DNA of 58,486 nucleotides, taken from assembly GCA_035370405.1 (NCBI GenBank), contig DAOOVT010000003.1, forward strand, positions 1-58,486. Reading direction: 5' to 3'. The stretch comes from UBA5232 sp035370405 (GTDB lineage: Bacteria; Patescibacteriota; Dojkabacteria; SC72). A program made the position numbers and the translations under genes. The notes under the pieces are model-generated. The model did not search any database. It saw nothing but the letters and a program-made list of their open reading frames with translations, and was not told the origin of the DNA. Position 1 is the stretch's first letter, and every line of letters starts with the position of its first letter. Positions 33,315 to 41,710 of this stretch are shown here, in pieces.

Positions 33315-33869
33315 TTACAATGACTTCTTCCTACTATGTGAATAAACATACAAATTACTTCCATTTCTAAGTTCTAACACCTTTGCTTCCTTCATTTTGG
33401 GTATAGGATGCATATAGCTATACACGCTTCCACCAGAGTCAACAACCACTGCTAGACTCTTTCTTAAAATCTCTAAGCTATCCTTATTCAAATAACAATA
33501 AACCTTTGTAGAATCGCTTAAATCAACAGAAAAAATATCAGCTAAATCAAAAGAAATACTCTTTTTCATTGGAAATTTTACAGCCTTCCTTATCCTTGAA
33601 ACCATTACAGGTATGGGAGAAATATCATACCCTATACACTTACATCTACTTTTTTCATATGCCTTTAAAACAACACCTCCATATCCACTGCCCAAATCAA
33701 TGAACTTATCATTACTATCTAAGTCAAAAGCCTCTACTATCTCATCTAAAACATCACTTGGAGTCTCAACAAGAGGTCCTAAAACTCTATTCACAATTGC
33801 AGATATAGCAAAAAGCACAACAAGACATATACTGGCCATTATTAACGCAAGAGATATTCCATTAAACAT
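33315..33869 (-). CDS. Membrane-anchored class I methyltransferase-like protein
   Basis: A 184-residue protein with one N-terminal helix (residues about 5-28, LALIMASICLVVLFAISAI) followed by a small SAM-binding Rossmann domain. DKFIDLGSGYGGVVLKAYE is motif I, CIGYDISPIPVMVSRIR is motif II, and DLADIFSVDLSD is the next acidic strand. The catalytic and substrate regions are short, and the C-terminus is basic. Comparable anchored methyltransferases are seen in other Patescibacteria, but I know of no assigned substrate. It is divergent from truB with 42 bases between starts. Confidence 0.6.
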   Translation of the reverse strand: MFNGISLALIMASICLVVLFAISAIVNRVLGPLVETPSDVLDEIVEAFDLDSNDKFIDLGSGYGGVVLKAYEKSRCKCIGYDISPIPVMVSRIRKAVKFPMKKSISFDLADIFSVDLSDSTKVYCYLNKDSLEILRKSLAVVVDSGGSVYSYMHPIPKMKEAKVLELRNGSNLYVYSHSRKKSL

Positions 33870-33897
33870 TATGATATCATTATTACAAAAGTAAAAT

Positions 33898-33903
33898 TAT
33901 ACA
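33898..33903 (+). promoter_or_regulatory. -10 box of truB-rsmI (leaderless)
   Basis: TATACA ends 8 bases before the truB ATG at 33912. Confidence 0.45.
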
Positions 33904-33911
33904 CACTAGAT

Positions 33912-34616
33912 ATGATAGATGGAATTTTGTTGATTAACAAGGAGAAAGGAATTACATCATATGATGTAATTAGAAAATTAAAGAAAATATTTCCTAGGGA
34001 GCAAAAAATTGGACATGCTGGTACACTTGATCCCTTCGCAGGTGGGTTACTAATTGTACTTCTTGGCAAAGGGACTAAATTGATGAATACCATTGGGAAG
34101 TTAGAAAAGAAATACATTGTAACTGCAGAGTTTGGTTATGCTACAGACACACAGGATTCTACAGGAAAAAAGATATTTACACATAGTGAGCTTAGCAAAA
34201 TAACTAGGGAGAAAATAGAAGAAAAGTTAACAGAAAAGTTTCTTGGAGAAATAGATCAAACTCCTCCATTATATTCTGCAAAAAAAGTAAAAGGGAAAAA
34301 GGCATATGAATTGGCAAGAGAAGGCAAAGCAGTTGTTCTTAATCCAAGGAAAATTTTTGTAAAAGAGTTTAATATTCTTGATTACAATTGGCCTTTTGTT
34401 AAATTTGAAATCATATGCTCTTCTGGAACATATATCAGGACACTAATAGATGATTTAGGGAAAAGCTTAGGAACTTTTGCGACTGCGGTTGATTTAGACA
34501 GGATAAGTATAGGGGGGTATAATGTCAAAGAAGCTTTTAACAGCAAGGATATAACTATGGAAAACAAGGAGTTGATATTAGAAACGGTCATAAATTTAGA
34601 AGACATTCAACTATGA
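33912..34616 (+). CDS. truB: tRNA pseudouridine-55 synthase
   Basis: TruB makes the universal pseudouridine in the T-loop of tRNAs. The 234-residue protein has DGILLINKEKGITSYDVI and QKIGHAGTLDPFAGGLL with catalytic Asp40. It continues with KKYIVTAEFGYATDTQDSTG, QTPPLYSAKKVKGKKAYELA and CSSGTYIRTLIDDLGKSLG. The C-terminal PUA domain found in some TruB proteins is absent. Its TGA overlaps the rsmI ATG (ATGA). Confidence 0.95.
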   Translation: MIDGILLINKEKGITSYDVIRKLKKIFPREQKIGHAGTLDPFAGGLLIVLLGKGTKLMNTIGKLEKKYIVTAEFGYATDTQDSTGKKIFTHSELSKITREKIEEKLTEKFLGEIDQTPPLYSAKKVKGKKAYELAREGKAVVLNPRKIFVKEFNILDYNWPFVKFEIICSSGTYIRTLIDDLGKSLGTFATAVDLDRISIGGYNVKEAFNSKDITMENKELILETVINLEDIQL

Positions 34617-35329
34617 AAAATGGAAAACTGTATGTAGTGGCAACACCGATTGGAAATTTAGAAGATATTACATACAGAGCTGTTTCAACACTAAAAAATG
34701 TACCATTTATACTTGCTGAAGATACCAGAGAATCTAAAAAACTCCTAGATAGATATGAAATTGGTACTCCTCTAATTTCATATAGAGACCAAAATCATCA
34801 GCAGATAATTACGAAAATAATTGATAAATTAAAAATGGGACTTGATTTAGCATTAATATCCGATGCTGGGACTCCATTGATTTCAGATCCCGGCTACAAG
34901 CTTGTTAAACAGCTTCGTGATTTAGGCTATGAAGTAATTTCAATACCCGGAGCATCAGCAGTTACTTCTGCATTATCAATTTCTGGGCTTCCAACAGATA
35001 AATTTGTTTTCTTTGGATTTTTGCCAAAAAGTGATGTTAGAAGGCAAAAGATAATTGAACAATATAGTGATAAAGGAATAACAATAGTTGTATATGAGTC
35101 TCCTAATAGGCTCGTTAAGCTTTTAAACTTAGTAGGAAATATTTTGGGATATGATTGTAGGTGCTTTTTAGCAAGGGATATCTCCAAATTAAGAGAGGAA
35201 AATATATATGGAAGCATTAAAGATGTTCTAAATATTTTGGAAGAAAGGGAGTTTGAGAAATCTCCTCATGGAGAGTTTGTTTGTGTGTTTAATAATAGGG
35301 TATCTAAAGAAAAAGAAGAGAATAGCTAG
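34613..35329 (+). CDS. rsmI: 16S rRNA (cytidine-1402-2'-O)-methyltransferase
   Basis: RsmI methylates C1402 in the ribosomal P site. The 238-residue protein starts GKLYVVATPIGNLEDITYRA and contains FILAEDTRESKKLLD, LALISDAGTPLISDPGYKLV and IPGASAVTSALSISGLP. FFGFLPKS completes the set of family motifs. It is shorter than the E. coli enzyme (about 286 residues), lacking the extended C-terminal domain. It is translationally coupled to truB, and its 3' end overlaps the convergent tatD by 26 bases. Confidence 0.95.
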   Translation: MKNGKLYVVATPIGNLEDITYRAVSTLKNVPFILAEDTRESKKLLDRYEIGTPLISYRDQNHQQIITKIIDKLKMGLDLALISDAGTPLISDPGYKLVKQLRDLGYEVISIPGASAVTSALSISGLPTDKFVFFGFLPKSDVRRQKIIEQYSDKGITIVVYESPNRLVKLLNLVGNILGYDCRCFLARDISKLREENIYGSIKDVLNILEEREFEKSPHGEFVCVFNNRVSKEKEENS

Positions 35330-36164
35330 AATCAGTACTCTGTTCTAAATATTCGTATGTAACATTTTTTACTTCACAAGCTGTTTCAATTATTTCTTTT
35401 ACATCAGCAGGTTGAGCAAATTTCTCTTTTATCTGATTATTTTTTCTAATTGATTGTGGAGGAAGAAAAGGACCATCTGTTTCAAAAAGGATTCTATCTG
35501 TTGGTGTATGCCTGAGTATATCTCTAACATTTTCACCGCTTTTGTATGTAATTATTGCGTTAAAGCCTATGTAAAATCCCAAATCTAATATCTGATCTAA
35601 TGATAATATATTTCCAGTATAGCTGTGAAATACACCTCTTAATCTGCCATTCCCCTCTTCGCATACTATTCTTATGACATCATTCACACATTGATCTGAG
35701 CCTGCTACATCTCTCGCGTGTATACTTAATGGAAGATTGTATTTTAGTGCCAATTGTAAATGTTTTCTAAATGAAAGCTTTTGTATCTCTTTAAGCTGTT
35801 CTTTTACATCTGCAGTGTATGAATCATTTAGAGTGAATTGGTAATAATCTAAGCCACACTCACCAATAGCTCTGATTTCCTTGTTGTGCTTTTGGATATA
35901 TTTTTCAAAAGTATTAATTTCTTTTTGTCCCTCTATGAAAATATTTTCAATATGCATATCCTCGAATGTTGTCGGATGAATGCCAATAGCTGTCTGTATG
36001 ACTTGCGGGTAAAGATTGTGCAAATGTAAATTTGTATCGAAATCATCACTTTGTGTCGCTTGGGAAAGTATATGTGTTCCTCCATTGTTTAAAAATGAGT
36101 TGATAATACTTGGTAGGTTTGACGCTAGTGGTTCCCTAGTAAGATGTACATGTGAGTCGTGCAT
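35304..36164 (-). CDS. tatD: TatD family metal-dependent DNase
   Basis: A 286-residue TIM-barrel hydrolase with the TatD metal ligands: DSHVHL (H-x-H), AIGECGLDYY (bridging Glu), LSIHARD, GVFHSYTG and LFETDGPFLPP. It would act as a 3'-5' exonuclease or deoxyribonuclease in DNA repair. TACAAT with upstream TG ends 7 bases before the ATG. The N-terminus is slightly atypical (TREPLASNLPSII), and the overall length is near the family norm of about 260. It overlaps rsmI by 26 bases tail to tail. Confidence 0.9.
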   Translation of the reverse strand: MHDSHVHLTREPLASNLPSIINSFLNNGGTHILSQATQSDDFDTNLHLHNLYPQVIQTAIGIHPTTFEDMHIENIFIEGQKEINTFEKYIQKHNKEIRAIGECGLDYYQFTLNDSYTADVKEQLKEIQKLSFRKHLQLALKYNLPLSIHARDVAGSDQCVNDVIRIVCEEGNGRLRGVFHSYTGNILSLDQILDLGFYIGFNAIITYKSGENVRDILRHTPTDRILFETDGPFLPPQSIRKNNQIKEKFAQPADVKEIIETACEVKNVTYEYLEQSTDSSYSLLFL

Positions 36165-36171
36165 GCAGGGT

Positions 36172-36177
36172 ATTGTA
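36172..36177 (-). promoter_or_regulatory. -10 box of tatD (leaderless)
   Basis: TGATACAAT on the minus strand; TACAAT ends 7 bases before ATG 36164. Confidence 0.5.
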
Positions 36178-36198
36178 TCACACTGTGTTGTTATGTGA

Positions 36199-36204
36199 TA
36201 GAAT
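36199..36204 (+). promoter_or_regulatory. -10 box of the 36214 gene (leaderless)
   Basis: TGATAGAAT: TAGAAT with an extended TG ends 9 bases before the ATG at 36214. Confidence 0.45.
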
Positions 36205-36213
36205 TCTTCTGTT

Positions 36214-36918
36214 ATGAAAAAAGTACAGCGAAGGAATTGGCTTCTTTTACTGACATGTTTCTTTTTTGGAGTTTGTATATTTTTGTTTTACATAGGTGCA
36301 TTCTCAGAAAGAAGTGGAGAAATATGTGAGTTTAATGGAATACATTATGAAAATGGGGATATAGTGCCTGATTACAAGGAATATTCTAATTGTGTATGTA
36401 GAGGTTCTAAAGGAATTGTGTGTGAAGATATTCAAAAGGATATATCATATGGTTCTTTTGGGACTGAAGGTCTTGATTTTTCATATCAATATGTTCAATC
36501 TTTAGGCAAATCAAATCCAGACTATACTAAAGTTAAAGCTGGGAATATAGATCAGAATCAAAATAGCATTCGTATAGCTTTGGAGAGAGAAGCATATTGC
36601 AGTGATGATGGTGAAGCTCCAATACAAACAGGTTTGTACAGTTTAGAGGAGAATAGCTTAGTGCTTACAACATTAACAAACAAGGATTCATCAATATATA
36701 CTGTGCCGTGTGTAATCAGAGATATATTCTTAATATCGAATATATCAATACCTAAGGTAGAATCATTCTCCGTACTTTACAAAAGCGAAGAAAACAAAAT
36801 ATTTGATTTAGGTGCCTGCTATTATGATGGAATTCTGTATGGTCAGGGAGATATATTTGAATCTACTGAAAATGGCAAAATATGCACATGTGATTCATCT
36901 ACTGTCAATTGTGATTAA
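36214..36918 (+). CDS. Membrane-anchored protein with two VWC-like cysteine modules
   Basis: A 234-residue protein of unknown function. Residues about 9-30 form a signal anchor (LLLLTCFFFGVCIFLFYIGAF). A cysteine module follows at about 37-71, with the pattern C-(4)-G-(2)-Y-(2)-G-D and then NCVCRGSKGIVCED. A second copy lies at the extreme C-terminus (about 199-234): CYYDGILYGQGDIF, then KICTCDSSTVNCD. Both match the layout of von Willebrand factor C-like modules. The middle 120 residues have no cysteine motif and look beta-rich. It is probably exposed outside the membrane. It overlaps mraY by four bases tail to tail. Confidence 0.55.
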   Translation: MKKVQRRNWLLLLTCFFFGVCIFLFYIGAFSERSGEICEFNGIHYENGDIVPDYKEYSNCVCRGSKGIVCEDIQKDISYGSFGTEGLDFSYQYVQSLGKSNPDYTKVKAGNIDQNQNSIRIALEREAYCSDDGEAPIQTGLYSLEENSLVLTTLTNKDSSIYTVPCVIRDIFLISNISIPKVESFSVLYKSEENKIFDLGACYYDGILYGQGDIFESTENGKICTCDSSTVNCD

Positions 36919-37946
36919 ATCAATATACCAATATATATTCCAATTATACTTGTAAATAGTGTAAACAACCAAAACCTCATAACTACTTTGTATTGTGGCC
37001 ACCCTATAGCTTGAAAATGATGATGTATTGGTGCAATTTTAAATACTCTCTTGTGAAAAAATTTCATACTAACTATTTGTATCATGCTTGAAAACATAAT
37101 CAACCATGTAATTGAAGTTATTAAGAAGTAAGGAATCAAATTACTTGTAACTAAGGCAATGAAAAACATTGAAAAGCCTAAAGGCATTGCACCAGGTCCT
37201 CCATTCCAAAATCTTGCAGGTGGAATATTGAAATACAAATCAACAATCTGTACACCTAAAATTATTCCTAGAATTGGAAGAAAGTCATACTGTCCTTTTA
37301 TCAAGAGTAACAAGCCCATTGCAATTGTGATTATTATGAAAATCCCAATCATTAGTCCATCAGAACCATCTGAAATCTCTGCGGAATAGACGGCGAACTG
37401 CCCTATTATTCCCATTATTATGGCCATTATGGATGTAAAATTTATTGCAATAGCACTGGTGATATTAAAAGAATCGATATAACCTGTTTTCTTAAGCATA
37501 AACATCACAAAAGTATTAATAACTATTGAACAAACAAGCTTAAACATTCTCCATTCAAATGTTTCCTGAAAGGCCTTCATTTTCTCATTGTCTTTAAAGC
37601 CATTAGTAAATACAACAACATCTATAAATCCCCACAAGCCAAATAGGACAAATCCGATTAAAAATACCTTTATGACACCTGTAACAGGAACTAGTAAAAG
37701 TGTTATCAATGGAACAATAATCCAAATAAGTACACCACCCATATTTGGAGTACCATTCGTTGTAGCAGTTCTCATTATCTTCATGAAAAGGCTGTTATCA
37801 CCATCTCCTCCCCCTATCTTTGATTTCTTTATTCCACTAACTTGCCCAAATTTATATAACATATCTATCATTATTGGTGCAAAAAGAGCAGATGCCATTG
37901 TAGATACAAAAAGGGCTTCTATAGATTTCTTTAGTATTTCAATCAT
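36915..37946 (-). CDS. mraY: Phospho-N-acetylmuramoyl-pentapeptide-transferase
   Basis: MraY attaches phospho-MurNAc-pentapeptide to undecaprenyl phosphate, giving lipid I. The 343-residue polytopic protein has NGTPNMGGVLIWI, AEISDGSDGLMIG (family DGLDGLA with the catalytic Asp), GPGAMPLGFSMFFIALV and APIHHHFQAIGW. The last is the MraY histidine motif. About ten helices are visible. SDGSDGLM is a divergent form of the NLTDGLDGLA motif. It is the last gene of the mraZ-rsmH-ftsL-ftsI-mraY unit, 42 bases after ftsI. A TAATAC 6 bases before the ATG may give an extra promoter. Confidence 0.93.
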   Translation of the reverse strand: MIEILKKSIEALFVSTMASALFAPIMIDMLYKFGQVSGIKKSKIGGGDGDNSLFMKIMRTATTNGTPNMGGVLIWIIVPLITLLLVPVTGVIKVFLIGFVLFGLWGFIDVVVFTNGFKDNEKMKAFQETFEWRMFKLVCSIVINTFVMFMLKKTGYIDSFNITSAIAINFTSIMAIIMGIIGQFAVYSAEISDGSDGLMIGIFIIITIAMGLLLLIKGQYDFLPILGIILGVQIVDLYFNIPPARFWNGGPGAMPLGFSMFFIALVTSNLIPYFLITSITWLIMFSSMIQIVSMKFFHKRVFKIAPIHHHFQAIGWPQYKVVMRFWLFTLFTSIIGIYIGILI

Positions 37947-37988
37947 GGTTGTGTATTAGATATAATAAATAGGCTATGAATGATTATC

Positions 37989-39821
37989 TCAATTTTTCTT
38001 GGATATTTCCAGATTATCCGCAACAGCAAGGAAGATATCTTTCCATATTGGAACAGTAGTCAAAGATGCAAAATTTGCAATCTGAGGCTCTTCTAGTTTT
38101 ACAAGCATAATCATTTTGGGGTCATCTGCTGGTGCAAATCCGATAACCGTATCATTTGTAGCATCATCTTTGTATCCACCATTTACAGTATCAAGCACTT
38201 GTGCTGTTCCAGTTTTTGCCGCTATGTCATATTGTTCTAAGCCTTTAGCAAAACCTCCCAAAGAGTTTCTTTGTACGGAAAGCACCAAATCCTTTTTAAT
38301 TTCATCAGCAGTTGCCTTAGATATAGGTGTAGAAAGTACTTCTGGTTTGATTTGTATAGTCTCATTCTCATCTGAAATCTCAGAAATTATATATGGCCTC
38401 ATTCTTTGTCCTCCATTTGCAAATGTACTTAATGCAGAAAGTATCTGAAGAGGTGTAGCTGAAATGCTTTGTCCATACGATGAAGTTATTATATCTAACC
38501 TTGTCCAATAATCAAAAGGCTTCATATAACTGGTTGCTTCATCTTGAAGGCCTATCCCTATAAATTCTCCGATTCCAAAATCCTTTAGATATGAATAATA
38601 TTCAGAAGAATTAACCTGCAAGGCTGCCTGTGCAGTACATGGATTATTTGAATTTTTGAATATATCAGCAATATCTTGTACGCCTGCAGCTACCCTATTC
38701 CATGTGTAAACTTTCTTTCCTTTCAAATCCTCATATCCTGTCGCTTTGTACAAATCAAGATATCCAGTTGCATCATTACAAGTATAGGTAGGATCAATAG
38801 CTTTTGTTTCTATGCCAATGGAAAAAGTAATAGGTTTCTGTACAGAACCATATTCATAAACATCAGACACTGCCCTATTCTTTAGAATCCATGGCTCGGA
38901 AACTCTCCAATATTCACTAGGGTTATACGTTGGATAGTTTGCCATCGCTATAATAGCTCCTGTTTTAGGATTCATGATGATAGCTGTTCCACTTTTTGCT
39001 CTTGCAGATTTAACCCCGTTCTCAAGAATCTCCTCAACTTTTGCTTGGACATTAGGAACAATAGTTAATTTGAAATTTTTTCCACTTCTGGGAAGTACAG
39101 GTTCATACTCAGATGTTAAGATCACGTTTCCTGAAGAATCTTTCTCTTCATATGAATATCCGGATTTTCCAGCAATATCTTTGAAATAGTATCCTTGAAT
39201 GCCATATTGACCTACTTGTTCTCCTTTCTCATTTTTTCCTAAGAAACCAAGAACATGTGCTGCTAAAGATCCGTTTGGATATACCCTTTGTTCTTCTTTT
39301 TCAAAATACAATCCAAAGCCTTCCGTCCCTTCACCAAAAATATTTATCTCTTGTAAAGCCTTCTTTTTTTCAGTTGAGATACCTTTTGCAAGTGGAACAT
39401 ATACAAAATCATCTGTGATCTTTGAACTTATTTCATCGAGTTGCAAATTTAATATTCCAGATACTTCAGCTACAAATTTATCCTTTTTACTAAAAAATAA
39501 ATCTCTCTCATTTTCATTCATGCTTAATGTAGCATAAACATTCCAAACAGGCTGATCTATTGCAAGAACTGTTCCATCACTTGCTTGTATTATGCCTCTT
39601 TGAGGGGTTTCTTCTTCACTTTTTGAATATTGGCTTTTTGATAATTCCTTGAATTTTTCAGCATAAATAATTTGCCATCTAAATGCTTGTATAATGACAA
39701 TAATCCCGATACTTGATACTAAAAATGCCAATATCGCAATACTGCTCAGATGTGAACCTGATGAGGTTTTGTGTGTATTTTTCTTAGTATTTCTTTTGTA
39801 CAAATGATTAAGCTTTGACAT
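37989..39821 (-). CDS. ftsI: Penicillin-binding protein 2 / FtsI, peptidoglycan transpeptidase
   Basis: A 610-residue class B PBP that crosslinks septal peptidoglycan. One N-terminal helix (about 25-48) is followed by the dimerisation/pedestal domain (ETPQRGIIQASDGTVLA, then VLGFLGKNEKGEQVGQYGIQ). The transpeptidase motifs are SVQK at 326-329, SNN at 391-393 and KTG at 536-538. STFANGGQRMRPYII is also typical. No PASTA domains are present. It lies between ftsL (3-base gap) and mraY, the normal order. Confidence 0.95.
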   Translation of the reverse strand: MSKLNHLYKRNTKKNTHKTSSGSHLSSIAILAFLVSSIGIIVIIQAFRWQIIYAEKFKELSKSQYSKSEEETPQRGIIQASDGTVLAIDQPVWNVYATLSMNENERDLFFSKKDKFVAEVSGILNLQLDEISSKITDDFVYVPLAKGISTEKKKALQEINIFGEGTEGFGLYFEKEEQRVYPNGSLAAHVLGFLGKNEKGEQVGQYGIQGYYFKDIAGKSGYSYEEKDSSGNVILTSEYEPVLPRSGKNFKLTIVPNVQAKVEEILENGVKSARAKSGTAIIMNPKTGAIIAMANYPTYNPSEYWRVSEPWILKNRAVSDVYEYGSVQKPITFSIGIETKAIDPTYTCNDATGYLDLYKATGYEDLKGKKVYTWNRVAAGVQDIADIFKNSNNPCTAQAALQVNSSEYYSYLKDFGIGEFIGIGLQDEATSYMKPFDYWTRLDIITSSYGQSISATPLQILSALSTFANGGQRMRPYIISEISDENETIQIKPEVLSTPISKATADEIKKDLVLSVQRNSLGGFAKGLEQYDIAAKTGTAQVLDTVNGGYKDDATNDTVIGFAPADDPKMIMLVKLEEPQIANFASLTTVPIWKDIFLAVADNLEISKKN

Positions 39822-39824
39822 TTA

Positions 39825-40127
39825 CTATCTATTTGCAACAAGAGAATCTTTTTCTAAATATATTGTGGTCCTAGGAGTTGTAGAGAGAGAAAGAGCTTTG
39901 TCTGCTAGTTTGTGTACAACCGTTATTGAATTTGCTTTTGCTATTTGCTCTTCCATAGTACGATTTTCTTCAACTAAAAAATTCTTCTCCCTATTAAGAC
40001 TTTGTAACTCAGTCCCCAAAGGAGCAAGTATTGAATTTATAATAAGCTGAGAAAGGACAAAAGAAGTAAGGGACATAACAAAAATAAGAAGAGGTATATT
40101 TTTAGTAAACTGGGCAGTTTTTTTCAT
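39825..40127 (-). CDS. ftsL: FtsL-like division protein
   Basis: A 100-residue bitopic protein with one helix (about 12-32, LLIFVMSLTSFVLSQLII) followed by a coiled-coil (LQSLNREKNFLVEENRTMEE). It sits between rsmH and ftsI, where ftsL is always found. Sequence conservation in FtsL is low, so the call rests on position, size and topology. It would bridge the FtsQ/B-like proteins and the FtsWI synthase. Confidence 0.8.
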   Translation of the reverse strand: MKKTAQFTKNIPLLIFVMSLTSFVLSQLIINSILAPLGTELQSLNREKNFLVEENRTMEEQIAKANSITVVHKLADKALSLSTTPRTTIYLEKDSLVANR

Positions 40128-40141
40128 TTTACTTGTTTTAT

Positions 40142-41029
40142 CTATTTTTTAATTAAAGTTCTTAATTTTGCAGAAGCGGATCTGGGATTTTGTATAATTT
40201 CTGTATCGGTTGGGGCAATATAGCTTTTATACAGCAAAATTCCTTCTCCGCTTTTCTGCTTCTCTAAAAAGAATTTTTTAACAATTCTATCTTCCAGAGA
40301 GTGAAAGGAAATAATTGAAATTCTTCCGTTTTTGTTCAAGATCTTAAAAGAGTTCTCTAACGCTTGTTCTAAGTTATGTAACTCATCGTTTACCACTATT
40401 CGCAGAGCCTGAAAGACTCTGCGAGAAGGGTTCTTAAGGTTAGAGTTATCTGCCGGCACTACTTTGTAGATAATTCTTTTAAGATCTCCAACGGTGTTGA
40501 TATCAGAGATATTATGTTTAATAGCTTTTGCTATTTTAGAAGAATACTTTTCTTCTCCATACTTTTTAAATATGTATGACAATTCTTTTTCTGAAAGCAT
40601 ATTCAAAAGATCCTTGGCAGTTACATTTAGTGTTGTATCCATTCTCATGTCCAGTGGCTCACTATCCTCATTGTAACTAAATCCTCTGTTGTGAGAATCT
40701 TCCAGTTGTCTTGAGGAAATTCCTAAATCTAAAATTATGCCATCAGGAGTTCTGCCTATCTGTTGAGATATTTTGTCTATGTCTTTGAAATTTGATCTGC
40801 AGATTTTCCAATTTTGGGACATGTATTTTTTGTAATATTTTTTTACAAAGTCTATGGCATATGGATCATGATCTATACTTACAAGTAGTCCTTTGTTTGA
40901 TAACTTTTTCAATATTTCTATACTGTGTCCTCCATCTCCGAGTGTTCCATCTATGTAAAAACCATCTGGTTGGATATTCAAGGATTGTATTGTTTCTTCG
41001 AGTAGTACTGGGACATGTATTTTATTCAT
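40142..41029 (-). CDS. rsmH: 16S rRNA (cytosine-1402-N4)-methyltransferase
   Basis: RsmH (MraW) adds the N4-methyl group at C1402, the same nucleotide whose ribose RsmI modifies. The 295-residue protein has HVPVLLEETIQSLNIQPDG, YIDGTLGDGGHSIEIL, DGIILDLGISSRQLED and RGFSYNEDSEPLDMRMD. NPSRRVFQALRIVVNDEL and ISIISFHSLEDRIVK complete the family signatures. It overlaps mraZ by eight bases and precedes ftsL by 14. Confidence 0.97.
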   Translation of the reverse strand: MNKIHVPVLLEETIQSLNIQPDGFYIDGTLGDGGHSIEILKKLSNKGLLVSIDHDPYAIDFVKKYYKKYMSQNWKICRSNFKDIDKISQQIGRTPDGIILDLGISSRQLEDSHNRGFSYNEDSEPLDMRMDTTLNVTAKDLLNMLSEKELSYIFKKYGEEKYSSKIAKAIKHNISDINTVGDLKRIIYKVVPADNSNLKNPSRRVFQALRIVVNDELHNLEQALENSFKILNKNGRISIISFHSLEDRIVKKFFLEKQKSGEGILLYKSYIAPTDTEIIQNPRSASAKLRTLIKK

Positions 41030-41468
41030 TGGTGTTAGTACTATTCATTTTATTTATCTCCTCTGCTATCTCTTCACCATGCTTCTTTAGGTAGTCTAAT
41101 CTTTTTTGCCATTGTTGTAGGTCCCAAATCTCTATCCAATTGATTAAGCCAAGAAATATTACATCTGATTTGAGTCCAGCATGTTCAAGTAATGACTCTG
41201 GAACAACAAAACGACCTTGTGTGTCAAGTTGTATTTCTTTTGCTCCTCCTACTAGGAATCTGCTAGTGTCTCTAATATCTTTGCTTGTAAAAGAGCCTTT
41301 TAGTACATCATGGGCTATGTTTTCCCAAAGTTTCTTATCTACTAAGATAAGGGCACTTTCATAACCCCTAGTTAGAATGAGATCATCGCCTATCTCATTT
41401 CTAAATTTTTTTGGAAGTGATAGTCTTTTCTTTTCTGTTATTTTTGTTTTGTACTCTCCTATGAGCAT
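41022..41468 (-). CDS. mraZ: Transcriptional regulator MraZ
   Basis: A 148-residue AbrB-like DNA-binding protein that typically represses its own dcw operon. The two repeated SpoVT/MraZ domains are visible: GEYKTKITEKKRLSLPKKFR with LTRGYESALIL, and KEIQLDTQGRFVVPESLLEH with VIFLGLINWIEIWD. It heads the mraZ-rsmH-ftsL-ftsI-mraY unit. The operator repeats at 41491-41515 and the TATAGT box 6 bases from the ATG support autoregulation. Confidence 0.95.
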   Translation of the reverse strand: MLIGEYKTKITEKKRLSLPKKFRNEIGDDLILTRGYESALILVDKKLWENIAHDVLKGSFTSKDIRDTSRFLVGGAKEIQLDTQGRFVVPESLLEHAGLKSDVIFLGLINWIEIWDLQQWQKRLDYLKKHGEEIAEEINKMNSTNTNE

Positions 41469-41474
41469 AAAACT

Positions 41475-41480
41475 ACTATA
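41475..41480 (-). promoter_or_regulatory. -10 box of mraZ (leaderless)
   Basis: TATAGT on the minus strand ends 6 bases before ATG 41468. The corresponding -35 region (about 41498-41503) lies within the MraZ repeat array. Confidence 0.55.
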
Positions 41481-41490
41481 TCATTATTCA

Positions 41491-41515
41491 CCACTTTTTT
41501 CCACTTCCTGCCACT
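41491..41515 (-). promoter_or_regulatory. MraZ operator: three AGTGG repeats with 10-bp period
   Basis: On the minus strand AGTGG occurs at 41511-41515, 41501-41505 and 41491-41495, exactly 10 bp apart. The arrangement matches known MraZ-binding boxes, which are direct GTGG-type repeats at helical spacing upstream of mraZ. A weaker AGTGT lies one further turn upstream. Binding here would cover the -35 region. Confidence 0.75.
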
Positions 41516-41674
41516 AATGTAACACTGCAAAATTGGCTCGTCAAGAGAAAACAATTATGGGATTAACTATATTTCTCTAGGCTTGTTATTTATGCTGTTT
41601 AGAAGGGAATCTAATGATAATTATGTTTAATTTTGTAAAATTACGTTTAACCGATAAATTATTACAATGAACAT

Positions 41675-41703
41675 TTGACTGGTATCCTGCTATTGTATAC
41701 AAT
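41675..41703 (+). promoter_or_regulatory. Sigma70-type promoter of murF
   Basis: TTGACT at 41675-41680, a spacer of exactly 17 bases, then TACAAT at 41698-41703. The -10 ends 7 bases before the ATG at 41711. The TTG of the -35 box also opens the longest reading frame, which is therefore an artefact. Confidence 0.75.
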
Positions 41704-41710
41704 AGTAGCG

